Of a DNA stretch of 64,000 bases, positions 17,889-27,286 are shown piece by piece. Location of the stretch: NCBI RefSeq assembly GCF_041345015.1, contig NZ_CP166769.1:124001-188000 (forward strand), in the 5' to 3' direction. The stretch comes from Bartonella sp. DGB1 (GTDB lineage: Bacteria > Pseudomonadota > Alphaproteobacteria > Rhizobiales > Rhizobiaceae). Under the pieces are notes generated by a model. That model ran no database searches. It was not told the DNA's origin and saw only the letters and a program-made list of their open reading frames with translations. A program made the position numbers and the translations under genes. Each line of letters opens with the position of its first letter. Positions within the stretch are counted from its first letter, which is position 1.

Positions 17889-19136
17889 TTACGTAAAGAA
17901 GGAAAATGAGGTAGATATTGCTAGCAAACCTATGATAATTAAGAAAATATCTGTTGGAGCTGAACGGTATTTTTTTAATTGAGGAATTCTATATAATGCA
18001 TAAGTTGGCATGATAAAAAATAAAATTGCTACTATAGGTCCTTCTATGAATTCTATAATATTTAATATGTTTGGATTGGTAGTGGATATTATGCAAATAA
18101 ACAAAAGGAGAAATATTGTAGATAATGGATTATTATATTTTTTAGAGGAGATTTTTAAAAATAAGTTTGCTAAAGATTCTTTAGCACTTAATAATAAACC
18201 TACAAAAGATGTAAAGATGGCTATAAATGCGAATATAGAAGAAGTATATTTTAAAATAGGGTTATCTAATTTTTGAGAAAAATAATCTAATATATTGATG
18301 TTTTGTTCTTTAACTAACGCAAAATCCGTAGATGTTAGAATCATAGCGCAACTAAAGACAAATAATAAAGCTGTAGCTATGATTAATAGGCTTGCATAAA
18401 ATAAAATGTCATTTATTTTTTTATCTGCAAACTCTCCATATCTACTTTTGGTAGAGCTGACAAAAGGTGATACTATAAAAGAGTAACTAAAAGAAAAAAT
18501 CATTAGGGAAATAGTTAACCAGCTAGATTTAACAAGGTTGTTATTTTCTAGAATATTAATATTACTGATAGAAAAATCTGTAAAAATCGCTCCATTCCAA
18601 AAAGGGATAATAGCTAGAGAAAAGATTGCTAAAAAGACAATTAACGGAACGACTAAAAAGCTAATTAATTTAGCAATAAAATCTTTACCTATATTAACTA
18701 ACAGTAATAACAGGCTTGTAATAAATAATAAAGAAATCCAAACAGGAGGAGTGGTAATATTTAATAAATTAGTGGATATATGATCAATGTTATTGATGAG
18801 TGAGACAGCGTAAATAATTAATAATGGAAATACATCTAAAAAATATAAAAATAATAAAAAACCGCCTAAATATTTGCCAAAAGAATGGGTTAAGCCATAA
18901 ACAATATCGTAATTTTTATTTTTGCTGTTTAAAATAAGATAAGAAAGATATTTATGTGATAAGTAAGTCGTAGGAAATGCTAAGCCCAAAAGCATTACAA
19001 ATGTTAATAAACCGCCGATGCCACTTTCAATTGGTAAAAATAATATGCCTGCACCTATCGCGCTACCATAAATACTTAGAATCCAATGTATGTCATATTT
19101 GTTTAACTTCTTAAGTCCCAGGGAATCATCTTGCAT
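17889..19136 (-). CDS. Divergent SdaC-type HAAAP transporter, copy 8
   Basis: At 415 aa this is the outgroup of the array. It keeps SIYGSAIGAGILFLPIESG in TM1, but its mid motif is FSFSYSFIVSPFVSSTKSRYG, which is closer to E. coli SdaC ([20 protein letters not shown], from memory) than to copies 1-7. It also keeps the SdaC-like ending, with TYALYRIPQLKKYRSAPTDIF. It may therefore be the original serine permease from which the tandem set diverged. Its ribosome site is weak. It is divergent from def across 93 bp. Confidence 0.9.
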   Translation of the reverse strand: MQDDSLGLKKLNKYDIHWILSIYGSAIGAGILFLPIESGIGGLLTFVMLLGLAFPTTYLSHKYLSYLILNSKNKNYDIVYGLTHSFGKYLGGFLLFLYFLDVFPLLIIYAVSLINNIDHISTNLLNITTPPVWISLLFITSLLLLLVNIGKDFIAKLISFLVVPLIVFLAIFSLAIIPFWNGAIFTDFSISNINILENNNLVKSSWLTISLMIFSFSYSFIVSPFVSSTKSRYGEFADKKINDILFYASLLIIATALLFVFSCAMILTSTDFALVKEQNINILDYFSQKLDNPILKYTSSIFAFIAIFTSFVGLLLSAKESLANLFLKISSKKYNNPLSTIFLLLFICIISTTNPNILNIIEFIEGPIVAILFFIMPTYALYRIPQLKKYRSAPTDIFLIIIGLLAISTSFSFFT

Positions 19137-19229
19137 CTTTTAAAACTTTACGCTACCAATTAAAAATAAATTGCCATAATTTTACTAACTATGTTAAAAA
19201 CATTATATTTATCAAGGATATAAATTGCA

Positions 19230-19748
19230 ATGGCTATTAAACCTATTATTGTTTTACCTGACCCAATATTGAAAAGAATATCTACGCCAGTAGAAAAAGT
19301 AGATCAGCAAATACTAACATTAGCTGATGATATGTTGCATACAATGTATAGTGCTCAGGGGATTGGTTTAGCAGCTGTGCAGATAGGAGTTTTGCAAAGA
19401 GTTATTGTTGTGGATATTGGGGATAACCAAAATCCTGATCCAAGGATTTTTATAAATCCTACTGTAATTCACTCTTCTGATACAAGATCTATTTATAATG
19501 AGGGCTGTTTATCAATACCAAATGTAACGGCCGAAGTAGAAAGACCGGCTCAAATAAAATTGTCTTATATTAATACAAAAGGACAAAAAGTAGAATGTGA
19601 TGTAGATGGACTATTAGCTACATGCATACAACATGAAATTGATCACTTAGATGGACTGTTATTCGTTGATCACCTATCGAAAATGAAAAAAAATATGGTT
19701 ATTAAAAGATTTAACAAATTACAACGGCAAAATGGTAAGGTGCTATAG
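19230..19748 (+). CDS. def: Peptide deformylase
   Basis: This enzyme removes the formyl group from the N-terminal methionine of new proteins. All three metal-site motifs are intact: GIGLAAVQIG, EGCLSIPN (cysteine ligand) and QHEIDHLDG (two histidines and the catalytic glutamate). The length, 172 aa, is normal. It is the first gene of def-fmt-truA, with 2 bp to fmt, the usual Rhizobiales arrangement. Confidence 0.97.
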   Translation: MAIKPIIVLPDPILKRISTPVEKVDQQILTLADDMLHTMYSAQGIGLAAVQIGVLQRVIVVDIGDNQNPDPRIFINPTVIHSSDTRSIYNEGCLSIPNVTAEVERPAQIKLSYINTKGQKVECDVDGLLATCIQHEIDHLDGLLFVDHLSKMKKNMVIKRFNKLQRQNGKVL

Positions 19749-19750
19749 TA

Positions 19751-20698
19751 ATGGCTTTACGTGTTGCTTTTATGGGAACTCCAGTATTCGCCGCTGAGAT
19801 ACTTAAAACAATTGTACAGGCTAACTATAATATTTGCGCTGTTTTTTCACAACCGGCTCGACCAGCTGGACGTAGGGGCTTACAATTAATTGAGTCACCA
19901 GTAGTACAATATGCTAAAACACTTAATCTACCCATCTTTACCCCTATTAGCCTTAAAGATGACCAAATAAAAAAACAATTTGCAGATTTAAAAATAGATG
20001 TAGCTATAGTAGTTGCCTATGGTCTATTGCTACCAAGGTTTTTTTTAGATAATCCAACTTTAGGTTGTTATAACATACATGCATCTTTATTACCTAGATG
20101 GCGGGGGGCTGCTCCTATACAGCGCGCTATAATGGCAGGTGATAAGGAAACAGGCGTTATGATTATGAAAATGGATCAAGGCTTAGATACAGGAGATATA
20201 GCTTTAACTGCTAAGCAAAAAATTACAACTAATACTACAGCGACTGAATTATCAGAACTTTTAGTGCAAAAAGCATCTATATTGGTCATAGAAGCGTTAA
20301 ATTTACTTGAGAGAGGTAATTTATTATTGGTTCCTCAGTCAGATAAGGGAATTACTTATGCTAATAAAATATCTAAAGATGAGACAAAAATAAACTGGGA
20401 GCAGTCCGCTGAGATGATAGCTCAACAGATTAATGGTCTATCACTTATGCCAGGAGCCTGGTGTGAGATGCAATTAGAATATTTAAATACTGGAGTTATC
20501 AAAACAGAAAGAGTGAAACTATTAAAAGCTGATGTTGCGCTAAATTTTCAGCACACTGGTCATATAAGTGATAATGGCGTTATTATCGTTTGCGATGGGG
20601 GTGGTGCTATAAGTGTGTCATTATTACAAAAAGCTGGAGGAAAGATTCTACCTTTTACTGAATTTTTTAAATCAGTGAGATTATTAAAATTAGGATAA
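19751..20698 (+). CDS. fmt: Methionyl-tRNA formyltransferase
   Basis: This enzyme formylates initiator Met-tRNA with 10-formyltetrahydrofolate. It is 315 aa. The N-terminal Rossmann-like catalytic domain starts RVAFMGTPVFAAEIL and contains the folate-site motif ASLLPRWRGAAPIQRAI, with MDQGLDTGDI downstream. The C-terminal OB-like domain follows from about residue 205. It is in an operon with def and truA, with single-base spacing to truA. Confidence 0.97.
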   Translation: MALRVAFMGTPVFAAEILKTIVQANYNICAVFSQPARPAGRRGLQLIESPVVQYAKTLNLPIFTPISLKDDQIKKQFADLKIDVAIVVAYGLLLPRFFLDNPTLGCYNIHASLLPRWRGAAPIQRAIMAGDKETGVMIMKMDQGLDTGDIALTAKQKITTNTTATELSELLVQKASILVIEALNLLERGNLLLVPQSDKGITYANKISKDETKINWEQSAEMIAQQINGLSLMPGAWCEMQLEYLNTGVIKTERVKLLKADVALNFQHTGHISDNGVIIVCDGGGAISVSLLQKAGGKILPFTEFFKSVRLLKLG

Positions 20699-20699
20699 G

Positions 20700-21440
20700 A
20701 TGCGTTATAAAATACTAATAGAATATGAGGGGTCTAACTATGTTGGTTGGCAACGACAAAAAGATCACCACTCAGTGCAAGAAGCTATTGAAACGGCTAT
20801 TTTTGCTTTTAGCGGAGAAAATGTAACTATTGTGGGGGCGGGGCGCACCGATGCTGGTGTACATGCTTTGTCACAAGTTGCGCATTTTGATTTGAATAAA
20901 AAGATAACTGAATATAAATTAATGTCAGCTATTAATGGTTATTTAAAATTAAATAGGGAAAATATAATCGTAACTGATGCGCAATTATGTGCCGATGACT
21001 TTAATGCTAGATTTTCTGCTGTAAAAAGACATTATATGTACAAAGTCTATAATAGAAATATTCCAGCTGTTTTAGATAAAAATCGATGTTGGTGGGTACC
21101 GAATAAATTGGATATTCAATCTATGGTAGCCGCTAGTAAAAAATTAGTTGGTTTACATGATTTTACCACTTTTAGATCTGTTAATTGTCAGGCTAAAAAT
21201 CCTGTACGTCATTTAGACCAATGTGATATTATAGTTAATGGTTATTTTATAGAATTTTATTTATCAGCTAAGGGATTTTTGCATAATCAGGTGCGCTCTA
21301 TAGTTGGTAGTTTAATAGAGGTCGGTATAGGAAGATGGTCAGTTGATGATTTAGAGCAAGCTTTAAAAGCTTGTGATAGAACTAAATGTGGTCGTGTCGC
21401 TCCGCCTTATGGTTTATATTTTGTTGCGGTAGATTATTAA
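20700..21440 (+). CDS. truA: tRNA pseudouridine(38-40) synthase TruA
   Basis: TruA makes pseudouridine at positions 38-40 of the tRNA anticodon arm. It is 246 aa. The catalytic aspartate lies in GAGRTDAGVHALSQV. Other family blocks are FNARFSAVKRHYMYKV, FTTFRS and FLHNQVRSIVGSL. It is the last gene of def-fmt-truA. A weak GTTATT/AATAAC hairpin follows at about 21454-21472. Confidence 0.97.
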   Translation: MRYKILIEYEGSNYVGWQRQKDHHSVQEAIETAIFAFSGENVTIVGAGRTDAGVHALSQVAHFDLNKKITEYKLMSAINGYLKLNRENIIVTDAQLCADDFNARFSAVKRHYMYKVYNRNIPAVLDKNRCWWVPNKLDIQSMVAASKKLVGLHDFTTFRSVNCQAKNPVRHLDQCDIIVNGYFIEFYLSAKGFLHNQVRSIVGSLIEVGIGRWSVDDLEQALKACDRTKCGRVAPPYGLYFVAVDY

Positions 21441-21549
21441 TTAAATTATCGGGGTTATTTTGTTATAATAACTTATTAAAATAGCGCAGAATATTTTTTA
21501 TTATTTTATGCACTCTATTTAATTGGATATAACAATTAAGGGGTTTATA

Positions 21550-22398
21550 ATGAACAAAGTGCAAAAAATAATAAATTTGTTATTTGCAAAGGTTATTTTT
21601 ATATCGGCTATTTGCATATCTTATGGCTTTGTAAAATTTATAGATAATTTTGATTATATTTTAAGACCAGATCTTTCAGAACATAAAGAATTATTATTCA
21701 TTACTAGCAATGATTTCCCTCCATTTAATTATATTAACGATAATGGTGATTTAGTCGGTTATCATTTAGAATTAGTCAGATTAATCTGTAAAGAATTAGA
21801 TGTAATTGATAGATGTGTTATTAAAGCCGTGCCTTGGAATAATTTATTATCGGAAATATCAAAGGGTAAAGCTAAAGCTGTTGTAGCTGGTGTAGTTAAT
21901 AATGGCGAGACTCGTAAAATTATAGATTTTAGTGAAGAATATTTAAGATTTCCGGCTAGATTTTTAGCGAATAAAGAAATGATAGATAGCAATTTTAGGG
22001 TAACTAATGAAAGTTTACAGCAGCTAACTATAGGAGTGGTAGCAAATAGTAAACAGGCTAAGTTAGCAAAAAGTTATTTTGCTACTAGTGATATTAACTT
22101 ATATCCAAATGATAATTCTTTGCTGGCTGCTTTATATGCTGGTAGAATATCTTTAGCTTTAGGAGATGGATTTAAATTTTCTCAGTGGTTAAAATTAACG
22201 CATATTAACAAATGTTGTAAGTTCATTGGCGGCAATTATTGGGCTCCGCAAATTTTAAATCCTGGATTATCAATAGGAATCAAAAAAGGTGATAAAAAAT
22301 TGTTATATGCTATTAATTTCGCGTTATTTTCTTTAGAACAAAAAGGAAAATTAGAGGAATTATATTTACAATATTTTCCTATTGCTTTTATTGAATAA
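21550..22398 (+). CDS. Periplasmic solute-binding protein (amino acid ABC type)
   Basis: The product is 282 aa from ATG 21550, chosen because AAGGGG precedes it; an upstream in-frame ATG at 21523 would add nine residues. An N-terminal hydrophobic signal or anchor is followed by a type 2 periplasmic binding fold: FITSNDFPPFNYINDNGDLVGYH-like opening, AVPWNNLLSEISKGKA, and the NNGETRKIIDFSEEY hinge-region block. No permease or ATPase gene is adjacent, so it is an orphan receptor here. Ligand is unknown; amino acids are the usual ligands of this family. Confidence 0.85.
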   Translation: MNKVQKIINLLFAKVIFISAICISYGFVKFIDNFDYILRPDLSEHKELLFITSNDFPPFNYINDNGDLVGYHLELVRLICKELDVIDRCVIKAVPWNNLLSEISKGKAKAVVAGVVNNGETRKIIDFSEEYLRFPARFLANKEMIDSNFRVTNESLQQLTIGVVANSKQAKLAKSYFATSDINLYPNDNSLLAALYAGRISLALGDGFKFSQWLKLTHINKCCKFIGGNYWAPQILNPGLSIGIKKGDKKLLYAINFALFSLEQKGKLEELYLQYFPIAFIE

Positions 22399-22409
22399 TA
22401 AGTAGTTGC

Positions 22410-22438
22410 TTGTAAAAAAAGCAAAAGCAAGTTATAGT
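22410..22438 (+). promoter_or_regulatory. Putative sigma-70-type promoter of lysK
   Basis: TTGTAA (22410-22415), 17-base spacer, TATAGT (22433-22438), 33 bp before the lysK start codon. Good hexamers and spacing, but this is a prediction in an AT-rich background. Confidence 0.45.
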
Positions 22439-22470
22439 CAGACATTAAATTATATTTAAAGAGATTATAA

Positions 22471-24117
22471 ATGACTATATCTAGCAATAATTTAGCCTTA
22501 TCTAACGAAATGTTAGAAGCCGCAAGCAATTCTAAAGCTTGGCCATTTGAAGAAGCAAAAAAAATAATTAAAAGATATGAAAAAACTGGATTCCCAGAAG
22601 TAGTATTATTTGAAACAGGATATGGTCCTTCTGGTTTACCCCATATTGGAACTTTTGGAGAAGTTGCACGGACTAACATGGTCAGATTTGCTTTTAGAGT
22701 TTTAACTAATGATACAGTTAAAACTAAATTGATTTGCTTTTCTGATGACCGTGATGCACTACGTAAGGTGCCAGAAAATGTACCTAATAGGGATAAGTTA
22801 GCAGAATCTCTAGGTAAACCATTAACAATGGTACCTGATCCTTTCGACTCTGAATATACTTCTTTCGGTCATGCTAATAATGCGCGTTTACGTGCTTTTT
22901 TAGATCAATTTGGCTTTGAATATGAATTTGCTAGCGCTACAGATTATTATTTAGATGGTAGATTTGACCAAGCTTTATTACAGTTAATTGCTGTATATGA
23001 TAAAGTTATGCAGGTTATGTTACCTACTTTAGGAGAAGAGAGACAAGCTAGTTATTCTCCTTTTTTACCTGTTAGCCCTAACACCGGTAAAGTTTTGCAA
23101 GTTCCTATTAATATTATTGATGTAGAAAAAGGAATAATTTCTTATATAGATCCAGATAATAATCAAACTATAGAAACAGTAATCACTGGTGGTAATGTAA
23201 AATGTCAATGGAAAGCAGATTGGGCATTGCGCTGGTATGCATTAAAAATTGATTATGAAATGTCTGGTAAAGATCTTATTCCATCTGTGCAATTAGCAAC
23301 AAAAATTTGTAAATTATTAGGCGGTAATCCACCAGAAGGATTTAGTTATGAACTTTTTCTTGATGAAAAAGGTGGTAAAATTTCTAAATCTAAAGGAAAT
23401 GGTCTATCTATTGAAGAATGGTTAAGATATGCACCAACTGAAAGTTTATCGTTGTATATGTATCAAAAACCTAAAACGGCTAAAAGATTATATTTTGATG
23501 TGATACCTAAAGCCGTGGATGAATATTATAGTTATTTGGCCGCATGGAAAAAGCAAACTCCAGTACAAATAATAGAAAATCCTTTGTTTCATATTCATAA
23601 CGGTTGTCCTCCTGAAGTGGAAATGCCCGTATCATTTGCTTTATTATTAAACTTAGTAAGTGCATCTAATGCAGAAAATGCTAATGTGTTATGGGGCTTT
23701 ATTTCTAGTTATGCTGAGGGAGTGACTCCAGCTACTGCTCCAGAATTAGATAAATTAGTGAATTATGCTTTACGTTATTTTAATGATTTTATTTTACCGC
23801 AGAAAAAATATCGTAAGCCAGATAACGAAGAAATTGAAGTTTTACAACAGATTATAGATGTTCTGCAGACTTTGCCGGTGAACAGTGATAGCAATGTTAT
23901 ACAAAATAATTTATTAATGGTAGCCCGTCGATTTGAGCGTTATCATGATCCAGTTAAAAAAAGCCCCGATGGAGGGGTAGCTGTAGCCGGAAATTTTTTT
24001 CAAATGCTCTACCAAACTTTATTAGGTCAAGAAAAAGGGCCAAGATTTGGTTCTTTCATAGCTCTTTATGGTATCGAGGAAACAGTCAAATTAATTCAAA
24101 ATACTTTAGAGAGATAA
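22471..24117 (+). CDS. lysK: Class I lysyl-tRNA synthetase
   Basis: This 548-aa enzyme charges tRNA-Lys. It belongs to the class I type found in archaea and most alphaproteobacteria, not the class II LysS. The HIGH motif appears as [13 protein letters not shown] near residue 55 and the KMSKS motif as [11 protein letters not shown] near residue 307. The end of the gene, together with the beginning of prfC, has been duplicated in tandem just downstream. The functional copy is the first one for lysK. Confidence 0.96.
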   Translation: MTISSNNLALSNEMLEAASNSKAWPFEEAKKIIKRYEKTGFPEVVLFETGYGPSGLPHIGTFGEVARTNMVRFAFRVLTNDTVKTKLICFSDDRDALRKVPENVPNRDKLAESLGKPLTMVPDPFDSEYTSFGHANNARLRAFLDQFGFEYEFASATDYYLDGRFDQALLQLIAVYDKVMQVMLPTLGEERQASYSPFLPVSPNTGKVLQVPINIIDVEKGIISYIDPDNNQTIETVITGGNVKCQWKADWALRWYALKIDYEMSGKDLIPSVQLATKICKLLGGNPPEGFSYELFLDEKGGKISKSKGNGLSIEEWLRYAPTESLSLYMYQKPKTAKRLYFDVIPKAVDEYYSYLAAWKKQTPVQIIENPLFHIHNGCPPEVEMPVSFALLLNLVSASNAENANVLWGFISSYAEGVTPATAPELDKLVNYALRYFNDFILPQKKYRKPDNEEIEVLQQIIDVLQTLPVNSDSNVIQNNLLMVARRFERYHDPVKKSPDGGVAVAGNFFQMLYQTLLGQEKGPRFGSFIALYGIEETVKLIQNTLER

Positions 24118-24278
24118 TATTCCATTAGGTAGAATATACTATGTTTAATAAGGTTCAAGACGTTAAAAGAGGAAGCTTTGATTTAGTTTTTTTATAGCTC
24201 TTTATGTCATTGAGGAAAATGTAAAATTAATTCCAAAAGACTTTAGAGAGATAAGATTAATTAAATAGAGTGTAAAAT
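24118..24278 (+). repeat. Fossil tandem duplication of the lysK/prfC junction
   Basis: The gap holds a decayed duplicate. At 24141 there is ATGTTTAATAAGGTTC..., a degraded copy of the prfC start at 24279 (ATGTTTAATAGAGCTA...). At 24195-24255 there is a degraded copy of the lysK 3' end (GCTCTTTATG at 24197 matching 24061, and TTTAGAGAGATAA matching the lysK stop region). The offset between copies is 136-138 bp. The outer copies stayed functional: lysK from the first unit and prfC from the second. Confidence 0.85.
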
Positions 24279-25862
24279 ATGTTTAATAGAGCTAAAGAAG
24301 TTAAAAGAAGAAGAAGTTTTGCTATAATTGCACACCCAGATGCAGGTAAAACTACCTTAACTGAAAAGTTATTATTGTTCGGAGGAGCTATTCATTTAGC
24401 GGGCGAAGTAAAGGCAAAAAAAAATCGTATTCAATCACGTTCAGATTGGATGAAAATTGAACGTGAGCGCGGTATTTCAGTTGTTACTTCAGTTATGACT
24501 TTTGAATATAATGATATTATTTTTAATTTACTTGATACCCCCGGACATGAGGATTTCGCAGATGATACCTATCGCACTTTAACGGCGGTTGATGGTGCGA
24601 TAATGGTTTTAGATGGAGCTAAAGGAATAGAGCCGCGAACCTTAAAATTATTTGAAGTATGTCGTTTACGTAATATACCTATTATCACTTTTATTAATAA
24701 AATGGATAGAGAAGCGCAAGATCCATTTATCTTATTAGATGAAATAGAAAATAAATTAGCTTTAACTACCGTTCCTATGACATGGCCTGTTGGTATTGGT
24801 AAGGAGTTAGTTGCTACTTATCATTTACATGAAAATAAACTACGGTTAAATAAGGATGCGAATGAGGAAATAAATATTGATAATGTAAGTGATATACGCT
24901 TATTAAATTTATTACCTGAATCACAAAGGGATACATGGGTTGAATCCGTTTCTTTTGTTAAAGAGGCTTGTGATGCTTTTTGTTTAAAATCTTTTAAAGA
25001 AGGTCATTTAACACCAGTTTATTTTGGATCTGCTTTAAAAAATTTAGGGGTATTAGATCTTATAGAAGCTATAAGCGAGTATGGTGAGTCACCTAGGTCA
25101 CAATCTACTAATATTCGTACAGTTGACCCAGTAGAAGATAAAATGTCAGGTTTTATTTTCAAAATACAAGCTAATATGGATCCGCAGCATCGAGATCGTA
25201 TAGCTTTTATGCGGGTATGTTCAGGAGAGTTAAAAAGAGGAATGAAGGTTAATTTAGTTAGAACCTCCAAACCTATCACTTTATCTGCGCCGCAATTTTT
25301 CTTTGCTAGAACTAGGCAAACTTTAGATGTAGCTGTAGCTGGAGATATTGTTGGTATACCTAATCATGGTACATTGCGGATTGGTGATACTTTAACCGAA
25401 GGTGAAAAATTGTTATTTAAGGGTGTTCCTAATTTCGCTCCTGAAATATTAAGACGTATTAATTTAAGTGATAAAATGAAAGCTAAAAAATTAAAAGAGG
25501 CTTTACATCAACTAGCACAGGAAGGTGTTGTGCAGATTTTTGTGCCTGATGATGGTAGTGCTCCAATAGTTGGAGTCATTGGCGCCTTGCAGTTAGATGT
25601 TTTATTACAAAGATTAGAGTTAGAATATAATATATGTGCTAATGTTGAAATGTCTCGTTATCAAATATGTAGATGGATAAAGGCTTCTACGGATAAAGTT
25701 TTAGCTGATTTTATTGATAGTCATAGGATGGATATAGCTTATGATCTAGATGGAGATCCAGTGTTTTTAGCTGCAAATTTATTTTCTTTAAATTATGAAT
25801 TAGAGCGGTGGGAAAATATTCAGGTAACTGATGTTAAAGATTATCAGGTTGTGATAGCTTAA
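24279..25862 (+). CDS. prfC: Peptide chain release factor 3
   Basis: This is a translational GTPase that recycles RF1/RF2 after termination. It is 527 aa, with G1 AHPDAGKTTLTEKLL, G2 region ERERGISVVTS, G3 DTPGHEDFADDTYR and G4 NKMDREA. Its ADDTYRTLTAVDGA block and C-terminal domain distinguish it from EF-G. The start used is the second copy of a duplicated junction. A strong hairpin follows at 25928. Confidence 0.96.
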   Translation: MFNRAKEVKRRRSFAIIAHPDAGKTTLTEKLLLFGGAIHLAGEVKAKKNRIQSRSDWMKIERERGISVVTSVMTFEYNDIIFNLLDTPGHEDFADDTYRTLTAVDGAIMVLDGAKGIEPRTLKLFEVCRLRNIPIITFINKMDREAQDPFILLDEIENKLALTTVPMTWPVGIGKELVATYHLHENKLRLNKDANEEINIDNVSDIRLLNLLPESQRDTWVESVSFVKEACDAFCLKSFKEGHLTPVYFGSALKNLGVLDLIEAISEYGESPRSQSTNIRTVDPVEDKMSGFIFKIQANMDPQHRDRIAFMRVCSGELKRGMKVNLVRTSKPITLSAPQFFFARTRQTLDVAVAGDIVGIPNHGTLRIGDTLTEGEKLLFKGVPNFAPEILRRINLSDKMKAKKLKEALHQLAQEGVVQIFVPDDGSAPIVGVIGALQLDVLLQRLELEYNICANVEMSRYQICRWIKASTDKVLADFIDSHRMDIAYDLDGDPVFLAANLFSLNYELERWENIQVTDVKDYQVVIA

Positions 25863-25927
25863 TAATTTAGCTTAACTCAAGCATAGATTTAGTTAATCAT
25901 GGTTATATTATCTTATGCAGTCTGATC

Positions 25928-25956
25928 AATAAGCCATTATACTATAATGGCTTATT
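25928..25956 (+). terminator. Hairpin terminator after prfC
   Basis: A 13-bp perfect stem (AATAAGCCATTAT and complement) with a 3-base loop lies 65 bp beyond the prfC stop. Only a short T-rich run follows. Confidence 0.65.
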
Positions 25957-26427
25957 TAGATATTAAATATTTAACTTTTATCAAAGCGGTAAATTACAAT
26001 TAAAATTTAGCTGTTTAATAAAAGTTATTTTAATAATAATCTTATTAAGTTAATTGATGAGTAAAATTTTTATTTAGCCTAGAATTGTATTGTAGGTTAA
26101 ATAAACACTAATAAATTAACTTTAACTGCTTAATATTAAATTGCTTATAAAGTTATCTTTTTGTGTTTTTATTTTTTTAGGTTAGAAGCTGTGTTAATAA
26201 AACCAAAGAATAACATTTGTTTACTGGAGTTATTTAATTATAAAGATTTTTGTTTTTTGAATTTTTTATTTACTTAGAAATATCTTTATTGGCTCTTTAA
26301 CCTGGTATTTTAAAAGTTAATTAGATGTGAGTTCGATGTAATAATCTATAGATATGGGTTATTATATCCATTGATAATATTTTTTGATTTAGTGATATAT
26401 TTAGGTGATTTTTATCGGGGTATTTTT
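25957..26427. other. Long AT-rich non-coding gap between prfC and grpE
   Basis: About 470 bp without a supportable reading frame on either strand, between convergent genes. I see no tRNA, no recognisable RNA fold and no clear gene remnant. It is unusually long for a convergent gap in this window and may be eroded sequence. Confidence 0.5.
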
Positions 26428-26497
26428 AACAGAATTTCCTTTAAAAAACATTTTAATAAATAGGAGGGTAGATTTTATTCTTAAAGGAAATTCTGTT
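26428..26497. repeat. 17-bp perfect inverted repeat with 36-bp loop
   Basis: AACAGAATTTCCTTTAA at 26428-26444 is exactly complementary to 26481-26497. The loop contains a Shine-Dalgarno-like AGGAGGGT but no start codon in a useful place. No U-tract follows on either strand, so it is not a typical terminator. It ends 41 bp from the grpE stop codon. Confidence 0.7.
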
Positions 26498-26538
26498 TAT
26501 TGTATCTGTGATTAACTAAATATATTCTTAAGTTAATC

Positions 26539-27093
26539 TTATTTATTTTTTACTACCATTACTAATGCTGGTCGTAAAATACGATCACCAATTATAAAGC
26601 CTGTCTGAATAACTTCTTGGACAGTATTATCTGGTAATTGATCATTAGGTGATTCACAAATAGCTTGATGGAAATTAGGGTCGAATTTTTCCCCTTGAGG
26701 ATTAATGCTTTTAACCCCATGTTTTTCTAGGGTGGTTAACATTTCTCTTTCAGTCATTTCCACGCCTTGTACGAAAGTTTGGAAAATATTATTTTCTTTT
26801 ATTTCGTCTTCTTTTGGTAATGCTTTTAGGGTGCGATTTAGATTATCTGCCACGGATAATATATCTCTAGCAAATTTACTTATGCTGTAACTATGAGCAT
26901 CTTGTACCTCTTTTTGTGTACGTCGACGCAAATTTTCCATTTCAGCGGCGAGTCTTATATATTTATCTTGTAATTCTTCTAAAGCTATTTTATCAGCAGA
27001 TTTCTCGTTGTCTTCTGTAAGCTCAGCTTCGTTATTAATTATATTTTCTGTTTCTGTATCTTTTTGTTGCGGAATATTTTCTTCGTTAGACAT
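26539..27093 (-). CDS. grpE: Nucleotide exchange factor GrpE
   Basis: GrpE releases ADP from DnaK. The 184-aa product has an acidic, disordered N-terminus, then the long dimerising helix with YIRLAAEMENLRRRTQKEV. The C-terminal beta domain has PQGEKFDPNFHQAI and VIQTGFIIGDRILRPALV. It is divergent from rph. In many Rhizobiales hrcA sits beside grpE; no hrcA is present in this window. Confidence 0.96.
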   Translation of the reverse strand: MSNEENIPQQKDTETENIINNEAELTEDNEKSADKIALEELQDKYIRLAAEMENLRRRTQKEVQDAHSYSISKFARDILSVADNLNRTLKALPKEDEIKENNIFQTFVQGVEMTEREMLTTLEKHGVKSINPQGEKFDPNFHQAICESPNDQLPDNTVQEVIQTGFIIGDRILRPALVMVVKNK

Positions 27094-27123
27094 ATTTTAC
27101 CTGTTACATTAAATTATAAAATG

Positions 27124-27152
27124 ATATTGAGAATTTTTTTATAAAAATCAAG
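27124..27152 (-). promoter_or_regulatory. Possible heat-shock (RpoH) promoter of grpE
   Basis: On the minus strand CTTGATT, a 14-base spacer, then CTCAATAT, resembling the sigma-32 consensus (CTTGAA with a C-rich -10). It lies 31 bp before the grpE start codon. Prediction only. Confidence 0.35.
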
Positions 27153-27286
27153 ATATAAAAGACATTAATTGACTGTTTTCATTAGCTTAGCATAAGTTTA
27201 TTTATTTATAGGGTTTTTGCTTTAAAATTGATATATAATAAAATACCATATTTTTTATAATTTTACTAATTTATTTTGAGGTTTTT

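Noticed and set aside
22236-22679. Minus-strand open frame of 147 codons overlapping the solute-binding protein gene and the start of lysK
   Set aside because: It runs antisense to the end of one clear gene and the beginning of another, has no ribosome site or family features, and mirrors their codons.
24141-24180. Possible alternative start of prfC at the ATG of the duplicated junction
   Set aside because: The frame from this ATG does not continue into prfC, and its codons have already drifted from the functional start.
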